This document shows, in pieces, positions 44,083 through 53,327 of a stretch of DNA of 64,000 bases. A model generated the notes under the pieces. It did no database searches. It was given only the letters and a program-made list of their open reading frames with translations, and was not told the DNA's origin. The position numbers and the translations under genes were made by a program. Source of the DNA: UBA12018 sp051656605. GTDB lineage: Bacteria > Bacteroidota > Bacteroidia > Bacteroidales > CAMTPD01. The stretch is from positions 62,001 to 126,000 of the forward strand of contig JBOGCF010000049.1 of assembly GCA_051656605.1 (NCBI GenBank), read 5' to 3'. Each line of letters opens with the position of its first letter. Positions within the stretch are counted from its first letter, which is position 1.

Positions 44083-46338
44083 ATGAAGAAACACCTTGTC
44101 GCATTTGTTGCAACATGCCTGACGCTCTCTTTCTCTGCATCGGCCCAAGATGCATGGAGTGCTAAATGGATCAACACCGAGAATTGCCAGAGTAAAACGA
44201 ATACTTGGCTTTGCTTCCGCAAACAAATCAATCTGAAAGATATTCCCAATGTGCTGAATGCACGCATAGCAGCCGATAGTAAATATTGGTTGTGGATCAA
44301 CGACTCGCTAGTTGTTTTTGAAGGCGGTCTAAAGCGTGGGCCTAATCCTACGGATACCTATTTCGATGAAGTGGATATAGCTCCGTATTTAAAGCAAGAC
44401 GATAATGTGATTGCTGTATTGGTGTGGCATTTTGGAAAGAATGGTTTTTCTCATGTCAACAGTGGTAGGGCTGCATTACTCTTTGATTGTAATGCGCCGG
44501 GTATCAATCTTGATTCGGATAAGTCGTGGAGTTGTGCCGTATACCCGGCCTATGAAACAGCTGATGCTCCTTTTCCTAATTTTCGATTGTCGGAGTCGAG
44601 CATTCGCTTCGATGCAAACAAAGAAATGGTAGATTGGTACAAATCGAGTTACAACGGGTATTTGCCGGGTGCGCTCGAAGTGGCAGAAGCAGAAGGTTAT
44701 CCGTTTGGAAAACTACACAAACGTATTATCCCGCAATGGAAAAACTCCGGTCTTGTCGATTACGTCTCGGTACGTTATGCTCCGCAGGGTGATACGATCT
44801 ACTGTAAACTTCCCTACAATTGTCACGTTACTCCTTACTTGAAAGTGTCTTCGGTAAATGGCGGAGATACCATCGTAATGAAGACCGATCATTACGATGG
44901 TGGAAGCGATATCAATGTGTGCGCCAAATACATCACAACGAAGGGGACTCGCGAATACGAGAGCTTGGGTTGGATGAACGGGCATGAGGTGATGTACATT
45001 GTTCCGAAAGGAGCAAAGGTGGAAGCGGTGAAGTATCGTGAGACCGGTTATAATGCCGACTTTACAGGCAGCTTTGAATGTGACGATCCTTTCTACAATA
45101 CGTTGTGGCAAAAGGCAGCCCGAACGCTTTACGTTACCATGCGCGATAGCTATATGGATTGTCCTGATCGCGAGCGTGCACAATGGTGGGGAGATGAGGT
45201 GAATGAGCTTGGCGAAACATTTTATGCGCTAGATCCGCGCGGACAACGCCTGGCTCTGAAAGGTATTTACGAGCTGATGAATTGGCAACGTGCGGATGGT
45301 ACACTTTTTTCGCCTGTGCCCTCGGTGAATTGGGGTAAAGAGCTACCGTTGCAAATGCTTGCATCGGTGGGCTATTACGGCTTTTATACGCAGTATTTTT
45401 ATAGCGGTGATAGTACGTTTGTAGAGCCTATATACGACGGATTACATCGTTATCTTCATGAGGTGTGGCAGGTAGATGCTGCCGGATTGCCTATTGTGCG
45501 ATATGGAGAATGGAGCTGGGGTGATTGGGGCGACAATGTAGATCTTGAAGTGCTTACCGCAGCATGGTACTATCTTGCCTTGAAAGCAGAGCGCGAGTTT
45601 GCCGTGATGACCGGCCGCACTGCCGACGCAGCGCAAAACGAATCGATGATGCGCAGACTGGAAGAGGCTTTTAATGCAAAATACTGGAACGGCAACGTAT
45701 ACCGGTCTCCGTCGTATACCGGGCAGACCGACGATAGGGCGCAGGCAATGGCTGTAGTATCGGGTTTGGCCTCGACCGAAAAATATGAGCAATTGAAAGC
45801 ATGCCTCCGAAAAGAGTTTCATGCTAGTCCGTACATGGAAAAGTATGTACTCGAGGCGCTGTTCCTGATGGGAGATACAGATTATGCCCTTGAACGAATG
45901 AGAAACAGATACGAAGAGCAAGTGAATTATCCCGTGTGCACAACGCTGTGGGAAGGTTGGGGGATAGGAGCCAACGGCTTTGGCGGAGGCACAATGAACC
46001 ATGCCTGGAGTGGCGGACCGCTTACATTGCTTTCGCAATATGTGTGCGGAATAGAACCTGTAAGTGCAGGGTTTGAAACATTTCGCATCAAGCCACAACT
46101 GGGAACATTAAATGAAGTAAAAGCAACGGTGCATAGTGTGAACGGATTTATCCGTATGTCTGCTCGCAAAGCCGGTCGCAAACTTTTGGTAGATGTGTCG
46201 GTGCCCGATGGTTGCAAAGCGGAAGTAGTGTTACCTCATGGTTATGTGTTTTCCAAGTATCCGAAGAGAGTGCTTTCGAAAAGTAAGGACACAATGCTGC
46301 TGCCTGGTGGTACCTATCAATTGGTTTCTACTCGATAG
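44083..46338 (+). CDS. Exported glycoside hydrolase family 78 (alpha-L-rhamnosidase)
   Basis: A 751-residue enzyme with a signal peptide (MKKHLVAFVATCLTLSFSASA). The start at 44083 is chosen over the frame start at 43981, which lacks a leader and overlaps the exporter gene. An N-terminal beta-sandwich (about 25-330) precedes the (alpha/alpha)6 catalytic barrel. The GH78 catalytic block DCPDRERAQWWGDE lies at residues 359-372, with the acid Asp/Glu region also in EWSWGDWGDN. A C-terminal sandwich (about 660-751) completes the family layout. It releases L-rhamnose from plant glycans or glycosides, probably in the periplasm. No clear promoter of its own was found apart from a partial match inside the terminator loop. 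Confidence 0.88.
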   Translation: MKKHLVAFVATCLTLSFSASAQDAWSAKWINTENCQSKTNTWLCFRKQINLKDIPNVLNARIAADSKYWLWINDSLVVFEGGLKRGPNPTDTYFDEVDIAPYLKQDDNVIAVLVWHFGKNGFSHVNSGRAALLFDCNAPGINLDSDKSWSCAVYPAYETADAPFPNFRLSESSIRFDANKEMVDWYKSSYNGYLPGALEVAEAEGYPFGKLHKRIIPQWKNSGLVDYVSVRYAPQGDTIYCKLPYNCHVTPYLKVSSVNGGDTIVMKTDHYDGGSDINVCAKYITTKGTREYESLGWMNGHEVMYIVPKGAKVEAVKYRETGYNADFTGSFECDDPFYNTLWQKAARTLYVTMRDSYMDCPDRERAQWWGDEVNELGETFYALDPRGQRLALKGIYELMNWQRADGTLFSPVPSVNWGKELPLQMLASVGYYGFYTQYFYSGDSTFVEPIYDGLHRYLHEVWQVDAAGLPIVRYGEWSWGDWGDNVDLEVLTAAWYYLALKAEREFAVMTGRTADAAQNESMMRRLEEAFNAKYWNGNVYRSPSYTGQTDDRAQAMAVVSGLASTEKYEQLKACLRKEFHASPYMEKYVLEALFLMGDTDYALERMRNRYEEQVNYPVCTTLWEGWGIGANGFGGGTMNHAWSGGPLTLLSQYVCGIEPVSAGFETFRIKPQLGTLNEVKATVHSVNGFIRMSARKAGRKLLVDVSVPDGCKAEVVLPHGYVFSKYPKRVLSKSKDTMLLPGGTYQLVSTR

Positions 46339-46404
46339 AGAAGATGTTTTACTTAATCCAGAAAAAAGGCTAGTCGTGTTTTGTTGTCACTAGCATACAA
46401 AGTG

Positions 46405-46447
46405 CCGCTATCGAAGCTTCGAAGAAGACTTTCGGTAGTGGTTTTGC
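46405..46447 (+). terminator. Probable terminator after GH78
   Basis: CCGCTATCGAAG pairs with CTTTCGGTAGTGG (G-U pairs) and is followed by TTTTG; the T-run is weak. Confidence 0.4.
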
Positions 46448-46542
46448 GTAAAAGAGATTGCTTTTGCGATGAGAATACCTAAAATACATTAACCGGTAAT
46501 AAGGATTTGTTTGAGAATGATTTAAGATTGAGAAGGATGCTG

Positions 46543-46550
46543 TAACTTTG
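46543..46550 (+). promoter_or_regulatory. -7 promoter box of the RNA helicase gene
   Basis: TAACTTTG matches TAnnTTTG only 7 bp before the ATG at 46558, implying a near-leaderless mRNA or a second upstream promoter. The region 18 bp upstream reads TTTA. Confidence 0.5.
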
Positions 46551-46557
46551 TAGTCCT

Positions 46558-47880
46558 ATGGAAAAGTATACCGATTTGATGAAAGCGGCGTTGGATAATC
46601 TGAAGATTACGTCGCTTAAGCCTATGCAGGCTGCAACACTAGACGCCTTTCTAACAAACGATGATATTGTTTTGCTATCGCCTACCGGTTCGGGTAAGAC
46701 GGTAGCCTTTTTACTGCCTATTTTAGGCATGCTAAACCCGGAAGAGAAGGGTGTACAAACGTTGGTTATCGCGCCATCGCGCGAACTTGCGCTTCAGATT
46801 GAGCGCGTATTCAGAGATATGTCTACCGGATTCAAGGTAACTTGTTGTTACGGTGGTCACGCCATTCATTTAGAAAAGAACTCATTGCAGGTTCCTCCGG
46901 CAGTACTTATTGGTACACCCGGTCGTATTCTTGACCACCTTGAGCGTGGTAGTTTCGATGCTTCAAGCATTCGTACATTAGTACTTGATGAGTTTGATAA
47001 GTCGCTAGAGATGGGATTCACCGAAGAGATGTCTGCCATTATCGAACGATTGCCTGGCTTGACTAAGCGTGTGCTTACATCGGCGACCGATGCTGAGATT
47101 CCTGAATACACAGGCTTGACAAATCCGTTTCGTATCGATTACCTGGAAGGAAAGAAACTTGTAAGCGGACTTACGCTCAAGAAGGTGCTTTCGCCGGATA
47201 AAGATAAGCTTGAAACATTGTATAAACTACTTTGCGAAACCGGAGCAGGGCAGAAGCTTGTATTTTGTAACCAGCGTGAAAGCGTGGAGCGTGTAAGTAA
47301 TTTCTTATACGAAAAGAATGTTCCGAACGCGATGTTTCATGGCGGAATGGAACAGCCTGAGCGCGAACGTTCGTTGATCAAGTTGCGCAACGGTAGTGCA
47401 AACGTGTTTGTTTCGACCGACTTGGCTGCGCGTGGTCTCGATATTCCTGAGATTAAGCATGTAATTCACTACCATATTCCGATCAATGAGGAAGCTTTCA
47501 TTCACCGTAACGGACGTACGGCTCGTATGAATGCCGAGGGTAGTGCCTTTATCTTACTTGGTCCTACTGAATTTATGCCTGAGTATGTGAATCCTGAAAC
47601 CGAAGAGTTGGTGCTTTCAGAGCAAACTCCGGCTATGGAACAGCCCGATTGGATTACGGTTTATATCGGTCGCGGTAAAAAAGCGAAACTAAGCAAAGGT
47701 GATATCGTTGGTTTCTTGATCCAAAAAGGTGGTTTGGAAAAGAGCGATGTGGGTATGATCGAGGTGAAGGAATTCCACTCGTATGTTGCCGTGCGCAAGG
47801 CATCTATGCAAGGATTGTTTAAGACGATCAAAGACTTGAAGATTAAGAATATGAAAACAAAGTTTGCTTTGTCGTTGTAA
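46558..47880 (+). CDS. DEAD/DEAH-box RNA helicase with DbpA-type RNA-binding domain
   Basis: A 440-residue ATP-dependent RNA helicase. The Q motif is KITSLKPMQAATL, Walker A is SPTGSGKTVAF (about 40-50), motif II is VLDEFDKS with DEFD in place of DEAD, motif III is TSATD, and motif VI is HRNGRTARM. The final 75 residues (YIGRGKKAKLSKGDIVGFLI) form a DbpA-like RNA-binding domain, which in E. coli targets 23S rRNA. A role in ribosome assembly is likely by family. A bidirectional terminator follows. Confidence 0.92.
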   Translation: MEKYTDLMKAALDNLKITSLKPMQAATLDAFLTNDDIVLLSPTGSGKTVAFLLPILGMLNPEEKGVQTLVIAPSRELALQIERVFRDMSTGFKVTCCYGGHAIHLEKNSLQVPPAVLIGTPGRILDHLERGSFDASSIRTLVLDEFDKSLEMGFTEEMSAIIERLPGLTKRVLTSATDAEIPEYTGLTNPFRIDYLEGKKLVSGLTLKKVLSPDKDKLETLYKLLCETGAGQKLVFCNQRESVERVSNFLYEKNVPNAMFHGGMEQPERERSLIKLRNGSANVFVSTDLAARGLDIPEIKHVIHYHIPINEEAFIHRNGRTARMNAEGSAFILLGPTEFMPEYVNPETEELVLSEQTPAMEQPDWITVYIGRGKKAKLSKGDIVGFLIQKGGLEKSDVGMIEVKEFHSYVAVRKASMQGLFKTIKDLKIKNMKTKFALSL

Positions 47881-47905
47881 TCTTCTCTCAAGTAGTAGAT
47901 AAAAT

Positions 47906-47946
47906 AAAAAAGGCACTCGCTGATTCGTTCAGCAGGTGCCTTTTGT
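47906..47946. terminator. Bidirectional terminator
   Basis: AAAAAGGCAC...GCTGA pairs with TCAGC...GTGCCTTTT; A-run on one side and T-run on the other. Confidence 0.85.
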
Positions 47947-47949
47947 GTT

Positions 47950-48264
47950 TTATCTACGTTTGTTTCTGTCTTTTAGTCTGGTTGAGAGATTCCATTTAGG
48001 GATCTCGTTCTTTCTGTTCATCATATAGAAAAGTGTAACTCCGATGATAGGCAGCAACAAGACGATAAGAATGTATTTTGTTCTTTCGGCCGATGTAAGA
48101 TCGAGTCGGCAGATATTCCAGATTACTGCCAAGTCGAGCAGTATGATACATATAATAATACCAAGCATTACCATAAAGGGGCGATTTAGAGTTTCTACAA
48201 TGCCGTAAAGATAGAAAGAAAAACAACTTGTAGCGGATATGGGCAAAAAATAAAGCGGAACCAA
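47950..48264 (-). CDS. Small membrane protein, PLDc_N-like
   Basis: A 104-residue protein with up to three hydrophobic segments. The central part (LLDLAVIWNICR, then ERTKYILIVLLLPIIGVTLFYM) resembles the PLDc_N domain, a two-helix module seen at the N-terminus of cardiolipin synthases and in free-standing small proteins. The C-terminus is basic (LSTRLKDRNKRR). An internal start at 48174 would remove the first weak segment and is possible. Function unknown. Confidence 0.6.
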   Translation of the reverse strand: MVPLYFLPISATSCFSFYLYGIVETLNRPFMVMLGIIICIILLDLAVIWNICRLDLTSAERTKYILIVLLLPIIGVTLFYMMNRKNEIPKWNLSTRLKDRNKRR

Positions 48265-48307
48265 AACCGTAGTTTCTAGTCCCGCTTTAAGCGTATGTGT
48301 GTTTTTA

Positions 48308-49657
48308 TTAGTTGCTGGTAATAACCTGACCGGCTTCGCTATACAAATCGATTTTGCCGTCGAGTAGTAGTGCTACAACTGTAATCTCCGGATCAAGTAC
48401 TTGTTCCGGAACGTCGATGTAAAGCATTCCCGGTACTTGGCTCCAATACAATTTACCGATAACTTTCGTCTCAAGCATGGCTCCGTTGCCAACTACCCAA
48501 GTGCGGTTTACTTTGTTTTTCAACCCTTTGATTGCGATTGGCCCTTGTGGCTTGTATGGCAAATACAAGTAAAGGATGTCTTGTGTTTTATTTAGCGCAG
48601 TATAGGCCATGACATGACCGTGCGGGATTCCGGCGCGTGTGCCATAGATTGCTTCGGAGTGTTTCTTTGTCCAGCGACCAAACTCTTTAAGCACGGCAAT
48701 TTGTTCTTCCGGTATGGTTCCGTCTTCCTTTGGGCCGATGTCTAATAAAAGATTTCCGCCATTTGAGATGCAGTCAACGAATGTGCGAAGAAGCATGTTT
48801 GGTGACTTGTAGTTCGAGTCGGTAGGAACATAACCCCAGTTGTCGTTCATTGTCATACATAGTTCCCACCATGGAGAGTTGGGGCGAGATACAGGTACTC
48901 CTTGCTCCGGCGTTTCGTAATCTCCGTATCCTTGGATGCGCGAGTTTAGTACTACATTCGGATTGAACTTGCGAAGCATGGTTGCAAGCTCTTTTGCTTT
49001 CCATGTTTTGCCATCAAAGTCCCAGTCTCCGTCAAACCAGTATAGGTCTGGTTTGTATTGTTCGTTTAATTCTGTAAGTTGTTTGTTGTTGAAATCAAGG
49101 AAGCGTTGCCAGCGAGCCGGATCGTCTTTCACTTGATAACGCATGCTTGTGCGCGACTCGTGCGGGTAGTCGTTGTTCGACCAGTCGAGTAGTGAGTAAT
49201 AAATACCAAGCTTCAAGCCTTGTTTGCGTGCAGCATTGGCAAATGGAGTAAGAAGATCACGACCGGCAGGCGATTTTTTCACCACACTGAGGTCGTTTGC
49301 TTTTGTATCCCACATTGAAACACCATCGTGATGTTTTGATGTGAATACGGTATATTGAGCTCCCGATTCTTTTATAAGTTCGGCCCACTCTTCTGGGTTG
49401 TAATTCTTTGCCGTAAAACCATTGAGTTGCGACATGTATTCGTCGTACGATAGGTATTTGTTGTAGAAAGACCAACTCTCGGCTACTCCTCTTACCGAGT
49501 AGATGCCCCAGTGAATAAATACTCCAAGCTTTGCGTCTTGGAACCATTCCATTCTTTTTTCTTTCTGTTGAGGTGTTTCGTTTAGTAGTGTTTGGCTTTG
49601 AGCGCCTGTTGTCATCAAACAAGCTAAAGCAGCAACTGCAATTGATTTTATTCTCAT
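48308..49657 (-). CDS. Exported alpha-L-fucosidase (GH29)
   Basis: A 449-residue retaining fucosidase with a signal peptide (MRIKSIAVAALACLMTTGAQS). Family landmarks: FGVFIHWG-like GVFIHWGIYSVRG at 46-58, TSKHHDGVSMWD at 106-117 and the nucleophile Asp209 in YWFDGDWD. The third conserved block is NGGNLLLDIGPKEDGTIP. It removes terminal fucose from glycans, probably in the periplasm. A dyad and -7-like box lie upstream at 49701-49729. No other sugar genes adjoin, so its glycan source is not known. Confidence 0.93.
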   Translation of the reverse strand: MRIKSIAVAALACLMTTGAQSQTLLNETPQQKEKRMEWFQDAKLGVFIHWGIYSVRGVAESWSFYNKYLSYDEYMSQLNGFTAKNYNPEEWAELIKESGAQYTVFTSKHHDGVSMWDTKANDLSVVKKSPAGRDLLTPFANAARKQGLKLGIYYSLLDWSNNDYPHESRTSMRYQVKDDPARWQRFLDFNNKQLTELNEQYKPDLYWFDGDWDFDGKTWKAKELATMLRKFNPNVVLNSRIQGYGDYETPEQGVPVSRPNSPWWELCMTMNDNWGYVPTDSNYKSPNMLLRTFVDCISNGGNLLLDIGPKEDGTIPEEQIAVLKEFGRWTKKHSEAIYGTRAGIPHGHVMAYTALNKTQDILYLYLPYKPQGPIAIKGLKNKVNRTWVVGNGAMLETKVIGKLYWSQVPGMLYIDVPEQVLDPEITVVALLLDGKIDLYSEAGQVITSN

Positions 49658-49700
49658 TGTTCGTCTTTAATTAGTAGCGGATACTTATAATCCGTCTGGC

Positions 49701-49729
49701 GTTTACTCATTGTTAGGTAAACGAAGATA
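49701..49729 (-). promoter_or_regulatory. Possible promoter and operator of the fucosidase gene
   Basis: On the minus strand a -7-like box TATCTTCG (49722-49729) is followed by the dyad GTTTAC-N10-GTAAAC (49701-49722) that would span the transcription start. A repressor site is possible. Confidence 0.4.
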
Positions 49730-50020
49730 CGTGTTTTTAGCCAAAAAATGCAAGTATATTCAGCATTTGCTGTACTATGTTTGATAACATACTTTTATTT
49801 ATGTATTCGGTGGTTGTTGTCTTTGTGTTGGTTATTAGCTGTTTGTGTGTGCTTCTGTTTTTAGATATTTGTCAATATTAAACAATTGTAGCATTTAGAT
49901 GATCTCGCAAAAAGTTCTTAATATCTCTATAAAAGACTAGGGATTGAAGCCCTGGAGCGAACATCCTATTTTGTAGTGTTGTTTCTTTCATTAGAAGTGA
50001 AACTTTAAACGGTATGCATT
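49730..50020. other. Rest of the GH29-SDR intergenic region
   Basis: AT-rich, non-coding, with no repeat or RNA gene recognised. The promoter of the SDR gene should be here, but no clean TAnnTTTG box was found; the nearest is TATTTTG about 53 bp before the ATG. Confidence 0.6.
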
Positions 50021-50815
50021 ATGGATCTGGGAATACAAAATCGTAGAGCCTTTGTAACGGGGTCTACTGCCGGTATCGGATTGGAAATAGCTCGTTCGCT
50101 ATTGAGGGAAGGAGTGTCGGTAATTATTAACGGCCGCACAAAGCCTTCGGTCGATCTTGCTATGAAGAGTTTGCATGAGTCGCATCCGGATGGTGACGTC
50201 GCGGCTTTTATCGGAGACTTGTCTGATGAGGACACGTGCAAAAGATTGCATGCGATGTATCCGATCTTAGATATCCTTATTAATAACATAGGGATGTATG
50301 AGAGCGTGGAGTTTGAAGATATTACGAGCGAGCAGTGGAATAAGATCTTTCAGACAAATGTGATGTCGGGGGTGATGTTGTCTAAATTGTACTTGGCTTC
50401 GATGAAGAAGCGCAACTGGGGACGCATCGTTTTTATTTCGAGCGAATCAGCTTTGAATGTTCCAACCGATATGATTCACTATGGAGTAACGAAGACAGCA
50501 CAGTTGTCGGTAGCGCGCGGACTGGCCGAGACGTGTACCGGAACGGGTGTAACGGTGAATAGTGTGTTGCCCGGACCTACTTTGTCGCCCGGAGTTGAGA
50601 CTTTTCTTGATAAGTTGAGTGTGAAAGATCGGGTTTCGAAAGATAAGATCGAAGCGCACTTCTTCAAGAAGTATCGCTCGTCTTCTATTATCCGCAGATT
50701 TATCAAGCCCGAAGAGATTGGCGATATTGTGGCTTTCATAGCAAGCGAACGAGCTGCCGTTATAAACGGAGCTGCGCTAAAAGCAGAAGGCGGTCTGGTG
50801 AGAACCATTTATTAA
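50021..50815 (+). CDS. Short-chain dehydrogenase/reductase
   Basis: A 264-residue NAD(P)-dependent oxidoreductase. The cofactor motif is TGSTAGIGLEIA (residues 15-26), the structural NNIG motif lies near 87-90, and the catalytic Ser, Tyr and Lys are in FISSESA and HYGVTKTA. All catalytic residues are intact. The family acts on many alcohols and ketones, so no substrate can be given. It is followed by a small secreted protein gene; the 94-bp gap suggests separate expression. Confidence 0.9.
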   Translation: MDLGIQNRRAFVTGSTAGIGLEIARSLLREGVSVIINGRTKPSVDLAMKSLHESHPDGDVAAFIGDLSDEDTCKRLHAMYPILDILINNIGMYESVEFEDITSEQWNKIFQTNVMSGVMLSKLYLASMKKRNWGRIVFISSESALNVPTDMIHYGVTKTAQLSVARGLAETCTGTGVTVNSVLPGPTLSPGVETFLDKLSVKDRVSKDKIEAHFFKKYRSSSIIRRFIKPEEIGDIVAFIASERAAVINGAALKAEGGLVRTIY

Positions 50816-50909
50816 ATAATGTAAACCGTATTGTTAATGTAGAATAATAGTTGTTGTCCAATCATAATGGAATTGTATATTGTATTGTAATAATCTAAAA
50901 TTTTATATA

Positions 50910-51293
50910 ATGAAAAAGCTAATTTTTATTTCCGTATTAGCAACATTTTTTCTAATACCAGGAAAAAGCAACTCTTTACCTAAGTATGGTATAAATGAAG
51001 ATTGGACTAAACCTTTAATTCCATTTTGGGAACCGGACACATTGCCTCCTATAAAGCCTGTTGATCCTGAGCTAGGGAATGGTACATGCTTAACTGATCG
51101 AAATTGGAAAAGACGAGATATGATTGAAGATCATTATATGTTTTTTGCAAACCCTGATGAGGTGACTATTGAAAATTGTGATAGAGCAGTTTTTAAACCC
51201 TCTACTCCTTATCAGATACTTCGAATATATAATGATGCGATGTATCAGATAAATATTGAATATCAAAGATGTGTAGCAGGAAGCAGACCTTAG
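50910..51293 (+). CDS. Small secreted protein of unknown function
   Basis: A 127-residue protein whose start at 50910 gives a signal peptide (MKKLIFISVLATFFLIPGKSNS). The mature part is Pro- and Trp-rich at first (WTKPLIPFWEPDTLPPIKPV) and contains three cysteines (in GTCLTDRN, IENCDRAV and YQRCVAGS). No family is recognised. It lies alone between the SDR gene and a terminator. Confidence 0.65.
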   Translation: MKKLIFISVLATFFLIPGKSNSLPKYGINEDWTKPLIPFWEPDTLPPIKPVDPELGNGTCLTDRNWKRRDMIEDHYMFFANPDEVTIENCDRAVFKPSTPYQILRIYNDAMYQINIEYQRCVAGSRP

Positions 51294-51330
51294 GTTTTTG
51301 TGAAAAATGTTTTTTTTGAATGAAAATTTT

Positions 51331-51376
51331 AAGCCCTTCGTTTTAAGGTAGTGTACCTAGAACGAAGGGCTTTATT
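51331..51376. terminator. Bidirectional terminator
   Basis: A perfect 12-bp stem (51331-51342 with 51361-51372) with an 18-nt loop. Confidence 0.85.
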
Positions 51377-51408
51377 TTGAATTTCAAATTCTGTTTTGCA
51401 GTAATTGC

Positions 51409-53298
51409 TTAGTTAATGTTAGGGCCTTCTCCAAAGTTAGGAGCTCCTTTGTCAAACCAAATACGTTCTGAGTTTAGAACACTGGCATCGCGAGAGCCAA
51501 GTGTAAATCCTTGGCGTTCTGCTGATTCTATTTTATTCTTGCGCATTAAGTCGCTAGGAGATGGGTCTCCGATTTGTAAGCGACGAGGGATTTCTGTGTT
51601 AGCTTTAAGATCTTCCCATGCATAAATTGTGCTGTTTTTGCTAGGAATACCAGAGCGGCGCATTGACACAAACTGGTCTGTTGGTTGCATATAGAAGTGA
51701 ATATATTGTTGAAGATATACCTTTTCTAATTGTTGTGCTTTGTTTCCAGTTAGTTTGTAGTCTTCTTGTTCCATCATCTTTTCCAGCTCACCATCTTGAA
51801 GCTTGATCGGCTTTTCAATAATTTGCTTATCTTCTTCTTTAATGTCTAGATCTTTTGTTTTATCATATACGTTGTCATAATAAGGGATCTTGTTTAGACC
51901 AGCCAGTTTGTTATATGCTTTTACAGACATTTCCATTGCTTTGTTGTAATAGTCTTCTGCTGATAGAGGAAGGTTTGCGCCTAATAGTTTCAACTCTGCA
52001 AGGTAAAGATTAACTTCTGCAGTAGAGAAGTGTAAGCCGTGCCAAGAATTGTCGTCTTTATCTTGATTTACTACTCCAGGGTAATCTGGATATGTATAAT
52101 CTAATTGACCATGGATCATCTCTTCTTGGAAAATAGAGTATGGAGTGTAAACTTTTTCTGCATTGTTGAGGTTAATTCTCCATCTATTGTTGTCGAAATA
52201 GTCGGCGTAAATACCTTGTTGGCCGGCATTCATTTCACTCGGAATTCCATAGTAGCGAGTCCAAGGTTCTTCTTGGCCTTGCCATCTGATGAATTTTTTC
52301 TTTCCGTCAACTTCTTCAAAAACTACATTTTCTGCAATGTATGCAGGAAGTTCTTTGTTTGCGTCGAAGAATGCTTGTACAACTTTTCCGTTGAAGTCAT
52401 TTTTAGCAAAGAAGAAACGAACACGAGGGTCCCAGTTTTTCTTCAAAAGGTCGATGAACTTCTTTGAGCCCACACCTAGAGATGCATTGTCTCCAAAGTG
52501 ATATTGCAATGTGCCTTGGTTATAAATGAAGTCGTCGTCAAGGCCGTTTAACAAACCTGCCGGATTCTTTGCTGCCTCTTCTGCTATAGATATAGCTTTG
52601 GCTTTGTCTGCATGTAAAAGACGAACGGCTAGCTTTAGTTTTAGAGAGTTCGCAAATTTTGCCCACTTCTTAACATCTCCTTTGTAGATAAAGTCCTGAG
52701 CACCCATTGTGATTTGGGTTTGTTCATGATTCTTTGTCAAGTTATCAATAGCTGTATTTAGCTGTGATATCCAAAGATCATATAGAGCAGGAAGTTCATC
52801 ATATTTAGGAGTCAGGAGCATTGGTTCTGTATACGGAGCTAAACCGGCTTCAGTATATGGCATTTCGCCTAATACATCCGTATCAAAAATACCAAGATAT
52901 ACCATCATAGGGTAAAACATGTTGCGGATTTGCTCATACTTTGCAGCCTCTTCCGCAGGCATTTGCTTCATTACGTTTTCCACTTCACGGAAGAAGCGTT
53001 GTACTTCTAGCGTTTGTTGTCCCTGTGAACCTGAAGCTCCCAGTTCATTGAAGTCGGATCTAAAACCTGAAGTTGGCACACTTGATTGAGCAAACTGAGA
53101 GAAATTCTTCGCGTTATAATACCAGAATGTGTACTCTGATGGCTCAAACTTTAGCATGCCCTTTGTGGTCAGGTAAACGATGTTACCTTTGCTTACAACT
53201 GAAGGGTCTGTGTTGATTTCAGCGAACTTGTCGGTCGAACATCCTGACAAAGCAGCCGCTCCCATAAGAGCAGTTACGATATATGATTTATTTTTCAT
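51409..53298 (-). CDS. SusD/RagB-family nutrient-binding lipoprotein
   Basis: A 629-residue lipoprotein; the lipobox AALSGCSTD gives Cys20. The early part carries SusD-like-2 features: FAEINTDPSVVSKGN, YFQ-like Trp/Tyr-rich segments, and the helical block KWAKFANSLKLKLAVRL near residues 212-228. It sits on the surface as a lid over the SusC channel encoded 29 bp upstream. A C-terminal SusD motif RLQIGDPSPSDLM is present. Length is above the usual 500-550, with an insertion around 440-540. Ligand unknown; this subgroup includes both glycan- and peptide-importing pairs. Confidence 0.9.
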   Translation of the reverse strand: MKNKSYIVTALMGAAALSGCSTDKFAEINTDPSVVSKGNIVYLTTKGMLKFEPSEYTFWYYNAKNFSQFAQSSVPTSGFRSDFNELGASGSQGQQTLEVQRFFREVENVMKQMPAEEAAKYEQIRNMFYPMMVYLGIFDTDVLGEMPYTEAGLAPYTEPMLLTPKYDELPALYDLWISQLNTAIDNLTKNHEQTQITMGAQDFIYKGDVKKWAKFANSLKLKLAVRLLHADKAKAISIAEEAAKNPAGLLNGLDDDFIYNQGTLQYHFGDNASLGVGSKKFIDLLKKNWDPRVRFFFAKNDFNGKVVQAFFDANKELPAYIAENVVFEEVDGKKKFIRWQGQEEPWTRYYGIPSEMNAGQQGIYADYFDNNRWRINLNNAEKVYTPYSIFQEEMIHGQLDYTYPDYPGVVNQDKDDNSWHGLHFSTAEVNLYLAELKLLGANLPLSAEDYYNKAMEMSVKAYNKLAGLNKIPYYDNVYDKTKDLDIKEEDKQIIEKPIKLQDGELEKMMEQEDYKLTGNKAQQLEKVYLQQYIHFYMQPTDQFVSMRRSGIPSKNSTIYAWEDLKANTEIPRRLQIGDPSPSDLMRKNKIESAERQGFTLGSRDASVLNSERIWFDKGAPNFGEGPNIN

Positions 53299-53327
53299 AT
53301 GATAATCAAATTGTTTTGACGAATAAT

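Noticed and set aside
45442..46098. 218-codon minus-strand open frame
   Set aside because: Antisense to the catalytic part of the GH78 gene; no recognisable product.
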